Assembly: GCF_000612545.2 (NCBI RefSeq)
Contig: NZ_CP097800.1
Span: 6,688,001-6,752,000, forward strand
Length of the DNA stretch: 64,000 nucleotides
Origin: Streptomyces sp. PCS3-D2
GTDB lineage: Bacteria > Actinomycetota > Actinomycetes > Streptomycetales > Streptomycetaceae
Direction: 5' to 3'
Positions 38,898-47,654 of the stretch are shown in pieces. A program made the translations under genes and the position numbers. Within the stretch, counting starts at the first letter, position 1; every line of letters starts with the position of its first letter. Below the pieces are notes generated by a model. The model ran no database searches. It saw nothing but the letters and a program-made list of their open reading frames with translations, and was not told where the DNA came from.

Positions 38898-38922
38898 CCG
38901 CTCACCCGGAGGGATCAGATCC

Positions 38923-40953
38923 GTGTTTCCGATCAGCAGACGGAGTGTGCTGCGGGGTGTGGCCGGAGCCGGGACGCTGCCCCTGCTCGGCCTGTCCCGG
39001 GCCGTCGCCTCGCCCACCGGTGACGCCCCGGCGCCCTCGTGGGTCGGCGCGGGCCCCTTCGCGTACGTCCACGACCCGTCGACCCCCGCCGGCCCGCGCT
39101 ACCTCAACGACCACACGCTGATCAGGGCGCGGGGCCGCTGGCACGTCTTCGGCATCGTCGGCGACAGCGCGCCGCGCGGCGAGGCGCCGGACAGCTCGGC
39201 GGAGATCTCCTTCGCCCACGCCTCCACCCCGGGCCCGCTGGGTCCGTGGACCACTCACGCCGACGCCCTCACCGTCGACCGGTCCTACTTCGGCGAGGAG
39301 CACCTGTGGGCGCCGCACGTCGTCGAGGCCGACGGCACGTTCTGGATGTTCTACGCCGCAGGCGGCGCGAGCGGGGCGGCCGTCAACCTGGCCACGTCGA
39401 CCGATCTGTTCACGTGGACCCGCGTACCGTCCGGCCCGCTGTTCCGGGGCCTCGCGGCGCGTGACCCGATGGTGCTGCGGGTGGGGGACGAGTGGGTCAT
39501 GTACTACACGGAGCTCTCCGGGCCGGGCGGGCACCACGTCGTTGCCCACCGGCGGTCCGCCGACCTGACGCACTGGAGCGAGCCGGGCGTCGCCTTCACC
39601 GACGCGAGCACGAACGCGACCGTCTCGGTCACCGAGTCGCCGTACGTCGTCCGGCGGGACGGCTGGTACTACCTGTTCATCGGCCCGCGGGGCGGCTACG
39701 AGGGAACCGACGTACTGGCGTCGCGGGACCCCTTCCGCTTCGAACTCGCCGGGTACGCGGGGCATGTGGCCGGTCACGCCGTCGAGGTCATCGACGACGG
39801 GGGCACCTGGTACGCGAGCGCGGCCGGCTGGTTCCGCAACGGACTGTTCCTCGCGCCGCTCCAGTGGCGTGACACTCCGGTCCCGTGGCAGAGCCCCGAC
39901 CACCCGGTGGCCGGGCTCGACGTGCACGGCCGCCTCACGCTGTTCGCGCTCGACGCCGCCGACCGCTCGATGCTGCGGCGCGTCCAGCTCGACCCGTACG
40001 GCGACGGCTGGTCGGAGTGGGAGCCGTTCGGCGGCCCGGCGGGCGCGGTTCCCTCCCTCGGCCGCGACACCGACGGGAGGCTGGAGGTGTTCTCGATCGC
40101 CCCGGGCGGCACCCACCTGAACCTCCGCGTGCAGCGCCCGGACGGCGGGTGGCACGACTGGGAGGGGTTCGGCGGCCCGGCCGGCGCCGCGCCCGCCGTC
40201 GCCCGTGACGCGGCCGGCCGGCTGGAGGTCTTCGCCCTCAGCCCGGGCGGCGCGTCCTTCGCACGGCGCCGGCAGCGGTCGCGCGGGGCACTGGCCTGGG
40301 ATCCGTGGGAACCCGGCTTCGGTCCGGCGGCGGGCGCGCCACCTGTGGTCGCGGCGAACGCCGACGGCAGGCTCGAGGTGTTCGCCCTCGCGCCCGGCGG
40401 CGCCGGGATCGTCCACCGGTGGCAGGAGACCCCCGGCGGGCCGTGGACCCCGGCATGGCACCCGTACGGCACCGCGGCGGGCTCCGCGCCCCGGGTGGCC
40501 GAGGACGGCAGCGGCCGGCTCGCGGTCGCCGCGATCGGGCCGTCGGGCGTCGGGACCTTCACCCGGCGGCAGACCGCGCCGAGCGGCGGCTGGGACGCGT
40601 GGCTGCCGATGTTCGGATGGAGCGCCGCCGCCCCGGCGTTCGCCGCCAACGCCGACGGCCGCCTGGAGGCGTTCTCGCTCGCTCCGGGCGGCGCTCGGCT
40701 GAGTCACCGCTGGCAGCTCGCTCCGGGCGGTGACTGGGGCCCCGAGCGGGAGTTCGGCGAGGCCGGCGTCCGGCTCGTCGCCACCCCCGCGGCCGTACGC
40801 GACCCGGCCGGGCGGCTGCACGTCTTCGCCGTGACCGCCGCGGGGCGGATCCGGACCCGTGTCCAGGAGCGGCCGAGCGGCGAGTGGCGGCCGTGGACCT
40901 CCTTCGGCGAGCGTGCGGTGGCGCCGCTGGTGTCGCATGCTCCCGCCCTGTGA
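38923..40953 (+). CDS. Tat-exported GH43-like protein with seven-repeat PLL-type propeller
   Basis: A 676-residue protein from GTG 38923. A Tat signal (SRRSVLRGVAGAGTLPLLGL) indicates folded export. Residues 40-335 resemble a five-bladed GH43/arabinanase fold: FAYVHDPSTP, NDHTLIRARGRWHVFG, ARDPMVLRVGDEWVMYYTE, and SPYVVRRDGWYYLFIG. The acids near these strands are candidates for catalysis, but the substrate cannot be read. A more diverged seven-repeat propeller (DGRLEVFS, AGRLEVFA and similar, with GGP/GFG turns) makes up 340-675. It is the second gene of the M23 operon. Confidence 0.8.
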   Translation: MFPISRRSVLRGVAGAGTLPLLGLSRAVASPTGDAPAPSWVGAGPFAYVHDPSTPAGPRYLNDHTLIRARGRWHVFGIVGDSAPRGEAPDSSAEISFAHASTPGPLGPWTTHADALTVDRSYFGEEHLWAPHVVEADGTFWMFYAAGGASGAAVNLATSTDLFTWTRVPSGPLFRGLAARDPMVLRVGDEWVMYYTELSGPGGHHVVAHRRSADLTHWSEPGVAFTDASTNATVSVTESPYVVRRDGWYYLFIGPRGGYEGTDVLASRDPFRFELAGYAGHVAGHAVEVIDDGGTWYASAAGWFRNGLFLAPLQWRDTPVPWQSPDHPVAGLDVHGRLTLFALDAADRSMLRRVQLDPYGDGWSEWEPFGGPAGAVPSLGRDTDGRLEVFSIAPGGTHLNLRVQRPDGGWHDWEGFGGPAGAAPAVARDAAGRLEVFALSPGGASFARRRQRSRGALAWDPWEPGFGPAAGAPPVVAANADGRLEVFALAPGGAGIVHRWQETPGGPWTPAWHPYGTAAGSAPRVAEDGSGRLAVAAIGPSGVGTFTRRQTAPSGGWDAWLPMFGWSAAAPAFAANADGRLEAFSLAPGGARLSHRWQLAPGGDWGPEREFGEAGVRLVATPAAVRDPAGRLHVFAVTAAGRIRTRVQERPSGEWRPWTSFGERAVAPLVSHAPAL

Positions 40954-41451
40954 GCGGAGCGTACGGATCTCGCCACGTGAACGGTGACATAGGCCGCCCC
41001 CGGACACCTGTGAGGGCCCCGGACCCGGATTCCGCCCGCCGTTCACGGTGACGTTGCCCACCTTGTACGGCCCCGGGCCCGGCGGCGGCGGCCGGCCCCG
41101 GCCCGGCCGGTCCGCCGCTCCGGCGGCCCGCGGACACGGCCCGTCTCCCGCTCTCCCCGGTGCACGCTCCACGTCCCAACTGCTCGGCGGAGGACCGGAA
41201 ACAGTCCCACATGGCGGCTCATTTCACGGCGCCGACATGACCTGGGCCGGCGAGAAGGTCCCCGGCGGTCCGCGTCGCACGGAGTCACGGGGGGAGAGGC
41301 TCCGGGGCGCCCCGCGCACCGTCGTGGCGGGCGGCTCCGGCCGCCGGGCGGCCCGTCCGGACGAGGTGGCCAAAGTGCGACGGTGAACTCCCCCTACGGA
41401 TGAGTATCGTTCGGTTCGTCCGAGAGTACGGCCGGGGGAACGGGGGAACAG
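40954..41451. other. Intergenic region before the FHA-kinase pair
   Basis: About 500 bases with no supported gene. A GTGAACGG/CCGTTCAC pair at about 40978 and 41040 could end the M23 operon transcript, but the loop is long. The promoter of the FHA gene should be near 41390-41440. Confidence 0.4.
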
Positions 41452-42261
41452 GTGAGCGGCGTAGTCGTCCATCTGCCGCGAGGTACGGGAGGCGCCGACG
41501 GCGGCGAGCCGGGCGGGGACGCGGTGACGCTCCGGCTCGGCCCGGGCGAGGTGGCCCGCTTCGGACGGGGCTCCGCCGCGGTCCCCGTCGAGCTGGTCCT
41601 GGACGACCCGGCGATCTCGCGACTCGCCGGGGAGATCCGGGTGACCCAGGACCACTGGCAGCTGACGAACTACAGCGCCGGCCACAGCTATCTGGTGGAG
41701 AACCCGGAGGGCGCGGGCGAGTACCTGAGGATTCCGCCGCGCCGGGTCGGGGCGCCCATCCCGTTCGAGTTCTCCCGGGTGGTGCTGCCCACCCGGGGTG
41801 ACGCCACCGTCTCCTTCCAGGTGTTCGCCCCCGACCATGTGTTCCTCGACCCGGAGGCCACGGACGTCCCCTGGGGGAACAGCACGGTGACCGCGTACTC
41901 CCTGGACGAGACGGCCACGTACTTCCTCGTTCTCGTCGCGCTCTGCGAGCCGCGTCTGCGGGACCAGTCCCGGGTCGCGGTGCCCACCACCCCGCAGATC
42001 GTCGAGCGGCTCAGGGGGCACGTCACGTGCGGCACGCTGACCGCTCGGGCGGTCAGTTCGCACATCGACTACCTGGCCGAGGAGAAGCTGCGCATCGCGG
42101 GCCCCGCCACCGGGGAGTCCGGCAAGGGGGACCGCCGCAACGGCAAGCGGGAGGAGATCGTCGGGCTCGCCCTGCGGTTCGGGCTCGTGCGTGAGGAGCA
42201 CCTCGCGCTGCTGCCGCCCCTGACGGGGGCCGGCGGGCGGGAGCGGCAGGGCGCGTCGTGA
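41452..42261 (+). CDS. FHA-domain protein
   Basis: A 269-residue cytoplasmic protein. FHA motifs are visible in residues 30-85: ARFGRG, then a PAISRLAGEIRV strand and LTNYSAGHSYLVEN. These bind phosphothreonine peptides. The C-terminal half (about 150-260) is helical with VPTTPQIVERLRGHV and YLAEEKLRI, like the winged-helix tail of actinobacterial FHA proteins that partner kinases. It starts at GTG 41452 after AACAG, a weak site. Its stop overlaps the kinase start by GTGA, which implies coupled translation. It is likely a substrate or adaptor of that kinase. Confidence 0.85.
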   Translation: MSGVVVHLPRGTGGADGGEPGGDAVTLRLGPGEVARFGRGSAAVPVELVLDDPAISRLAGEIRVTQDHWQLTNYSAGHSYLVENPEGAGEYLRIPPRRVGAPIPFEFSRVVLPTRGDATVSFQVFAPDHVFLDPEATDVPWGNSTVTAYSLDETATYFLVLVALCEPRLRDQSRVAVPTTPQIVERLRGHVTCGTLTARAVSSHIDYLAEEKLRIAGPATGESGKGDRRNGKREEIVGLALRFGLVREEHLALLPPLTGAGGRERQGAS

Positions 42262-43649
42262 CCTCCCCGGGCGTCCCGGGAGGCATCGCGGGGCACGACC
42301 GTACGGACGAACTCCCGCCCGGCTACCGGGTGGGAGGCTGGGTGGTCTCCGAATTGATCGGGTCCGGGGGGTGGTCCACCGTCTACGCGGCGCGGCCGGC
42401 CGACGGGCCCGCGGGCCCCGCCGAGGTCGCGCTCAAGATCATGCCGACCGCGGGACTCGCACCCCGGCAGGCGCGCAGGATCATGGAGTCCGCCCGCCGC
42501 GAGGTCGAGCTCGGGAGCAGGGTCGGGCATCCCCGGCTGATCGGTCTCCTCGGCTCGTTCGTGCTCGCGGCGCCCGACCGGCCCGCCGTGGACGGCGCGA
42601 TCGTGCTCGTGATGGAACGGGCCTCCGGCAGCCTGCGCGAACTCCTCGACGCGGGGGTGCCCGAGGCGGACCGGGGACCGCTGATCGCGGGAATCTGCGA
42701 GGGGCTCGCGCATCTCCACCGGTCGGGCTGGGTCCACGCCGACCTCAAGCCGGAGAACGTCCTGCTGGGTGCCGACCGCTCGGTGAAGCTGTCGGACTTC
42801 GGCCTCGCGACCGAGCTCACGGGGACCCACGGGTACGCCCCGCCGATGGGCACCCTGGACTATCTGCCGCCCGAGCGCTGGCGGGCGCCCCTCGGCGAAC
42901 TCGGCGTCCGGATCAGGCCGACCGCGGACATCTGGGCCTTGGGCATCGTCGTCCACGAGGTGTTCTCGTCGGGCGGTTCGCCGTTCTCCGGCGCCACGCC
43001 GGTGGCGCGAGGCGCCGCGGTCCAGGAGTACGGCGAGGGGCGGGCGCCGCTGCGGATGGACCACGCGGTGCCGCCGTTCTGGCGGGAGCTGGCCGCCGAC
43101 TGTCTCGCCCCGACCCACGAGGCGCGGGCGCCGCACACCGCCGAGAGCCTGCTCGCCCGCATCGCCGGCCGTCAGAAGACGCCCGCCGGCGGGCGTCAGC
43201 GGGTCCGGGCCCGCGCCGCCGTCCTCGCGACCGCGATGTGCGGGGTCGCCGCCGCGGCCCTGTGCTCGGACGCGGTGCGGCCGGTCGGGTCCGTGCCGCC
43301 CGACGTCCTGGGCGCGACGGCCGGCACGATCCGGGTGTTCAACGCGGAGCGGAGTTGCCGCGAGCGGGTCGACCGGCACCCCGGGTGCAGCCTGGGGCTG
43401 GCGATCGATCCCGTACGGCCGTACACGGCGGACAACGTCGTGCCGACCAGGGTGTGGCACGGCGATGTGCTCGCCGCCGACTGCCAGGTCCCCGACGGGC
43501 AGCCCATCGTCGACGAGGAGGCCCGGTGGTCCACCCGCTGGTTCCGCGTCCGGCTCCCTTCCGGGTCTGGTCCCCCGGTGGCCTGGCTGCCCGCCGTGCG
43601 CACCAAGGAGCGGCCGGCGCTGCCGGAGTGCCCGCGCCCGACGGCCTGA
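42258..43649 (+). CDS. Membrane-anchored Ser/Thr protein kinase (PknB-like)
   Basis: A 463-residue kinase. Gly loop GSGGWS (35-40), Lys60 in VALKIM, catalytic loop HADLKPEN (160-167) and metal loop SDFG (179-182) are all present, so it should be active. A single transmembrane segment near 316-338 (VLATAMCGVAAAALC) is followed by a 125-residue outer domain with four or more cysteines (SCRERVDRHPGCSLG, DCQVPDG) and WFRVRLPSG, which is SH3-like. This part may sense a wall or extracellular cue. It is translationally coupled to the FHA gene. Confidence 0.87.
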   Translation: MTSPGVPGGIAGHDRTDELPPGYRVGGWVVSELIGSGGWSTVYAARPADGPAGPAEVALKIMPTAGLAPRQARRIMESARREVELGSRVGHPRLIGLLGSFVLAAPDRPAVDGAIVLVMERASGSLRELLDAGVPEADRGPLIAGICEGLAHLHRSGWVHADLKPENVLLGADRSVKLSDFGLATELTGTHGYAPPMGTLDYLPPERWRAPLGELGVRIRPTADIWALGIVVHEVFSSGGSPFSGATPVARGAAVQEYGEGRAPLRMDHAVPPFWRELAADCLAPTHEARAPHTAESLLARIAGRQKTPAGGRQRVRARAAVLATAMCGVAAAALCSDAVRPVGSVPPDVLGATAGTIRVFNAERSCRERVDRHPGCSLGLAIDPVRPYTADNVVPTRVWHGDVLAADCQVPDGQPIVDEEARWSTRWFRVRLPSGSGPPVAWLPAVRTKERPALPECPRPTA

Positions 43650-43668
43650 GCCGGAGGTGCGGGGACGC

Positions 43669-43704
43669 GCGTACCCCCGGGAGAGCTGCTTCCCGGGGGT
43701 ACGC
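43669..43704. terminator. Hairpin between kinase and desaturase genes
   Basis: A 14-bp perfect stem (arms 43669-43682 and 43691-43704, core CCCCCGGGA) with an 8-base loop lies between converging genes. It is a good bidirectional terminator. Confidence 0.8.
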
Positions 43705-43825
43705 GAAGGTTCACGCCGTACGGTGTACGGTCAGTTCGCTTTCACAGGGGCTGGCCCGGAAATGGTCCGGATCTTGGCCGGCGGTGCCTGCGGTACGGCC
43801 GGAAGATCCGAACCGATACCGGAAG

Positions 43826-44944
43826 TCAGGCAGCGACGAGCTCCCGCTCGCGGTCCGGCGCATCGACCTTGGGCTTCTTGTTCGGCAGCGAGAGCCGGAA
43901 GACCTTGTGCCACGCGGAGAACACCTGCTTGGGCAGGGGCCCGGTGACGTACTCCAGCTCGTACTTCTCGAACAGCGCGCGCACCTTCACCGCGACCTCG
44001 GCGTACCGGTTGCTCGGCAGGTCCGGGAACAGGTGGTGCTCGATCTGGTGCGACAGGTTGCCGGTCATGAAGTGCATGGCCCTGCTGCCGCTGATGTTCG
44101 CCGAGCCCATCATCTGGCGCAGGTACCACTGGCCGCGCGTCTCGCCCTTGATCGACCGGCGCTCGAAGACCTGGACGCCCTCGGGGAAGTGCCCGCACAT
44201 GATCACCGAGTGGGACCAGATGTTGCGGACCAGGTTCGCTGTGAACGTCGCGGCGAGCGTGGTGAGGAAGGACGGGCCCGACAGCAGCGGGTGGATCACG
44301 TAGTCCTTGAGCACCTGCTTGCGGATCTTGCGGCCCACGGCCCTGGCCCGCGCCCGGAACTCCGGGTCCTTGCGGCGGCGCTTGTGCAGGTTCTTGCCGA
44401 GCTCCAGGTCGTACGCCGCGATGCCGTACTCGAAGAAGCAGGCGTTGATGAAGTTCCACAACGGCTGGCCGAGGTGGAACGGGTGCCACTTCTGGTCCTC
44501 GTCGACGCGCATGATGCCGTAGCCGAGGTCGTTGTCCTTGCCGATCACGTTGGTGTACGTGTGGTGCAGCTCGTTGTGCGAATGCCTCCACTGGTCGGAC
44601 GGCGATACGTGATCCCACTCCCAGGTGGTGGAATGGATCTTCGGGTCCCGCATCCAGTCCCACTGGCCGTGCAGGATGTTGTGCCCGATCTCCATGTTGT
44701 CCATGATCTTCGCCACGGACAGTCCGGCCGTGCCGATCAGCCAAGCGGGCGGGAAGAAGGAGAACAGCAGCACGCCCCTGCTGACCAGCTCCAGCTTGCG
44801 CTGCGCCGAGATGACCTTGCGGATGTAGGCGGCGTCCTTCTCGCCCCGGCCGGCGATCACCTCGTCGCGGATCGCGTCCAGCTCGCGGCCGAGCTCCTCG
44901 ATCTGCTCCGCGGTCAGGTGGGCGGTGGGGTCGATGGCGGTCAA
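43826..44944 (-). CDS. Fatty acid desaturase (DesA3-like)
   Basis: A 372-residue membrane-associated di-iron desaturase. The three histidine boxes are HNILHGQ, HSHNELHH and HQIEHHLFP; hydrophobic stretches lie near LFSFFPPAWLIGTAGL and the middle. It should insert a double bond into acyl chains using electrons from the reductase encoded just upstream, as in the mycobacterial DesA3-Rv3230c pair. The start is TTG 44944, with GGAG 5-6 bases before it and 7 bases after the reductase stop. The longer frame upstream is antisense to the reductase. It is the last gene of the pair. Confidence 0.9.
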   Translation of the reverse strand: MTAIDPTAHLTAEQIEELGRELDAIRDEVIAGRGEKDAAYIRKVISAQRKLELVSRGVLLFSFFPPAWLIGTAGLSVAKIMDNMEIGHNILHGQWDWMRDPKIHSTTWEWDHVSPSDQWRHSHNELHHTYTNVIGKDNDLGYGIMRVDEDQKWHPFHLGQPLWNFINACFFEYGIAAYDLELGKNLHKRRRKDPEFRARARAVGRKIRKQVLKDYVIHPLLSGPSFLTTLAATFTANLVRNIWSHSVIMCGHFPEGVQVFERRSIKGETRGQWYLRQMMGSANISGSRAMHFMTGNLSHQIEHHLFPDLPSNRYAEVAVKVRALFEKYELEYVTGPLPKQVFSAWHKVFRLSLPNKKPKVDAPDRERELVAA

Positions 44945-44951
44945 GGTGCTC

Positions 44952-46007
44952 CTACCGTTCGATGTCACAGGGGCCCGCCGCGGCGGACACGCAGGTCTGG
45001 ATGAGGACGCCCGGCTCGGCCTCGGTGATCTCGCCGGTGCGCAGGTCGCGGACGGCGCCCGCCTTGAGCGGCGTGACGCAGCCGAAGCAGATGCCCATGC
45101 GGCACCCGGACGGCATGAGCACGCCGGCCTCCTCGCCGACGTCCAGCAGCGGCGTGGCGCCGTCCGCCTCGACGGTCTTGCCGGTGGCGCTGAAGGTGAC
45201 CTCGCCGCCGTCACCGGCGACGACGAGGGCGGCACGGAAACGTTCGGTGTGCAGGCGCTCTGCGACGCCGTGTTCGCTCCAGAACTCCTCGGCGGCGTCG
45301 AGCAGGCCCGCGGGTCCGCAGGCCCAGGTCTCGCGCTCGGCCCAGTCGGGTACCAGTTCGGCGAGACGGGTGATGTCGAGCACGCCGTCCGTGTCCGTGT
45401 GCACCTCGGTGAGCTGCAGCTTCCCGTCCGCGACCAGGTCGTGCAGTTCGTCACGGAAGATCACGTCCTGTGGGCGTGGCGCGCTGTGGACCATGACGAC
45501 GTCGTCGAACTCGGTGTCACGCAGCATGCCCATCACAGGCGTGATGCCGCTGCCGGCCGTCAGGTAGAGCACCTTGGCGGGCCGGGCCCGCGGCAGTACG
45601 AAGTCGCCGGTGGGCTGGTCGAGCTGGACCAGCGTGCCCGGCTGTGCCCTGCGGACCAGGTGGTTGCTGACCTTGCCGTCCGGGATCGCCTTCACGGTGA
45701 TCGTGACGCGGCCGTCCCGGCGGTTCGCCGGCGAGGTGATGGAGTAGGCGCGCCACAGGCGCCTGCCGTCGACGTCGACCCCGATCCGCACGTACTGGCC
45801 GGCCGTGTGACCGCGCCAGCCCTTTCCCGGCCTGATCACGATGGTCGCGGCGTCCCCCGTCTCGGGGTGCACGGCCTCGATGCGCCCCCGCAGGTCCGCG
45901 CCCGCACGCAGCGGGCTGACCAGGTCGAGGTAGTCCGACGGCAGCAGCGGCGTCGTGACCATCTCCAGCAGTTTCCACGCCCTACTGCGGAGGGCTGCAC
46001 TCGTCAT
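44952..46007 (-). CDS. Ferredoxin reductase (FAD/NAD(P)H with C-terminal 2Fe-2S)
   Basis: A 351-residue electron-transfer protein. The flavin motif is RAYSITSP, the NAD-binding strand YLTAGSGITPVMGML, and the C-terminal plant-type 2Fe-2S cluster ligands are CRMGICFGC plus the Cys in IQTCV. It should carry electrons from NAD(P)H to the desaturase, whose start is 7 bases after its stop. It starts at ATG 46007. The PucR-like regulator is divergent, and a palindrome lies in the 88-base interval, so the pair is probably regulated from there. Confidence 0.88.
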   Translation of the reverse strand: MTSAALRSRAWKLLEMVTTPLLPSDYLDLVSPLRAGADLRGRIEAVHPETGDAATIVIRPGKGWRGHTAGQYVRIGVDVDGRRLWRAYSITSPANRRDGRVTITVKAIPDGKVSNHLVRRAQPGTLVQLDQPTGDFVLPRARPAKVLYLTAGSGITPVMGMLRDTEFDDVVMVHSAPRPQDVIFRDELHDLVADGKLQLTEVHTDTDGVLDITRLAELVPDWAERETWACGPAGLLDAAEEFWSEHGVAERLHTERFRAALVVAGDGGEVTFSATGKTVEADGATPLLDVGEEAGVLMPSGCRMGICFGCVTPLKAGAVRDLRTGEITEAEPGVLIQTCVSAAAGPCDIER

Positions 46008-46038
46008 GACCCCAGCTTGATGCGCCTCACGGCGTAAA

Positions 46039-46054
46039 GTCCTGACCGCAGGAC
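46039..46054. promoter_or_regulatory. Operator candidate GTCCTG-N4-CAGGAC
   Basis: A perfect 6-bp inverted repeat with a 4-base centre, flanked by GTAAA on both sides (GCGTAAA before, CGTAAAT after). It lies between the reductase (start 46007) and the regulator (start 46096) and suits a dimeric regulator acting on both. Confidence 0.6.
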
Positions 46055-46095
46055 GTAAATCTGGCCGGCTGAATTGTTCGCAGGGAATAAAAGAC

Positions 46096-47235
46096 ATGAG
46101 CCATCCGATCCGGAGGGTCACCGAACCGGCTCTGGACCCGACAACGGTCACCGCACTCCGGGCCGCGCTGACGACCACCGCCGACGAGGTCGTCCAGGCG
46201 ATCATCGACGAGGTCCCTCCCTACGCCAACGCCCTTTCGGGCCGCATGGGCGTCACCATCCGCCGAGCGGTCCGCACCGCCCTGGGGCACTATCTGGACC
46301 TCGCGAGCGGGAACGCCACGGGCGGCGACGCCGGTGACGCGGCCTACGAGCTGGGCCGGGGCGAGGTGCGCGACGGGCGTTCGATGGACGCCCTGCTCAG
46401 TGCCTACCGCGTCGGCGCCCGCGTGGCCTGGCGATGCCTGGCAGCGGGTGCCGTACCCGCAGGTCTGCCCGCCGCCGAGGTCGCCAAGTTCGCCGAGCTG
46501 ACCTTCGCCTACATCGACGAGCTCTCCGCCGCCAGCGCCGCGGGCCACGCCGACGAACTGGCCGCCCGGGGCCGGGACCACGAGCGCCACCTGGAACACC
46601 TGGCCCGCGACCTCCTCGCCGGCGCGAGCCAGGATGTGCTGCTGGCCGCTGTTCAACGGGCCGGGTGGCAGCCCCCCGTTACGCTGACCGCCGTCCTGCT
46701 GCCCGCCGCCCAGACCCGGCCCGCCTACCGCACGCTCGACCCGGGCACCCTCGTCCTCGACGACCTGCCGGACGCCTACGGCGTGCTGCTCGTCCCCGAT
46801 GCCGACCGGTCGCACCTCTTGCGGCAGCTGACCGACCGCACCGCCGTGGTGGGCCCGGCCCGGCCATGGACCCGTGCGTCCGCCTCGTACGCACGAGCCG
46901 CACGCGCGCGCTCCCTCTCCCCGGATATCCGGGACACCGAGGACCACCTGCCCGAGCTGGTGCTGAGCGCCGACGCGGACGCGTTCGCAGACCTGCGGGC
47001 CCGGGCCCTCGCACCGTTGCGGACCTTGCCTGTCGCGACCGCACGGCGGATGGAGGAGACGTTGCGGGCGTGGTTGCTTCACCACGGCAGGCGGGACGAG
47101 GTGGCGGCGGCGTTGTTCGTCCATCCTCAGACCGTCCGGTACCGGATGTCGCAGCTGCGGGAGCTGTTTCCGGATCTCGCATCGCCACACCGGGTCCTCG
47201 AGCTGACGCTGGCGGTCGGTCTTCGGGCCGGCTGA
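46096..47235 (+). CDS. PucR-family (CdaR-like) transcriptional regulator
   Basis: A 379-residue regulator. The N-terminal 200 residues are a helical sensor region with ELGRGEVRDGRSMDALLSAY. The C-terminal PucR helix-turn-helix is clear: RMEETLRAWLLHHGRRDEVA, then LFVHPQTVRYRMSQLRELF and VLELTLAVGL. Members similar in layout lie opposite desaturase-reductase pairs in actinobacteria, where they probably control lipid unsaturation. ATG 46096 is used; the ribosome site is weak. The palindrome at 46039 is the candidate target. Confidence 0.82.
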   Translation: MSHPIRRVTEPALDPTTVTALRAALTTTADEVVQAIIDEVPPYANALSGRMGVTIRRAVRTALGHYLDLASGNATGGDAGDAAYELGRGEVRDGRSMDALLSAYRVGARVAWRCLAAGAVPAGLPAAEVAKFAELTFAYIDELSAASAAGHADELAARGRDHERHLEHLARDLLAGASQDVLLAAVQRAGWQPPVTLTAVLLPAAQTRPAYRTLDPGTLVLDDLPDAYGVLLVPDADRSHLLRQLTDRTAVVGPARPWTRASASYARAARARSLSPDIRDTEDHLPELVLSADADAFADLRARALAPLRTLPVATARRMEETLRAWLLHHGRRDEVAAALFVHPQTVRYRMSQLRELFPDLASPHRVLELTLAVGLRAG

Positions 47236-47350
47236 CGCGTACCGCGATCGGGGGAGAGGAGGAACAGAAAGAGTTGGCACCCGTGTCGAGCGGGTCGCGC
47301 CGACGGCGCCTGACGGGCGAAAGCCCAGGTCAGTCGCCGTCTTTCAGGCT

Positions 47351-47482
47351 CTAAAAGAAGCCGAGCTTCTTCGGCGAGTAGCTGACCAGCAGGTTCTTCG
47401 TCTGCTGGTAGTGGTCCAGCATCATCTTGTGGGTCTCCCGGCCGATGCCGGACTGCTTGTATCCCCCGAAGGCGGCGTGCGC
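47351..47482 (-). pseudogene. Aldehyde dehydrogenase C-terminal fragment
   Basis: The last 42 or so residues of an aldehyde dehydrogenase remain: [18 protein letters not shown], then [13 protein letters not shown]. Homology stops sharply near 47482, where lower-GC sequence (TGATGAAAATCC) begins. The catalytic Cys and NAD-binding parts are missing. Confidence 0.85.
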
Positions 47483-47527
47483 GGACTTTGATGAAAATCC
47501 GTATACGTGGAAGGTGGCTGACCAGGC

Positions 47528-47638
47528 ATGATGACGGAAACGCAGTGGCTTGATCACTGGTTGCAACGATCTCCAGCCCTTTCAGGGGAGACCCTGGAGC
47601 GACTTATGGAGCACCTGACCGAGGATGAAGACGAGTGA
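47528..47638 (+). CDS. Small acidic protein, 36 residues
   Basis: [20 protein letters not shown] opens a short frame that ends in an acidic EDEDE tail. It sits in a small island less GC-rich than its surroundings, downstream of the aldehyde dehydrogenase break. AAGGTGG lies about 15 bases upstream, which is rather far. I do not recognise it. Its balanced composition differs from the Arg/Pro-rich shadow frames nearby, which is why I list it. Confidence 0.35.
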   Translation: MMTETQWLDHWLQRSPALSGETLERLMEHLTEDEDE

Positions 47639-47654
47639 CCACCGATCTGCGCCG

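Noticed and set aside
40976-41047. GTGAACGG/CCGTTCAC inverted repeat as terminator of the M23 operon
   Set aside because: The loop of about 55 bases is too long for a confident call.
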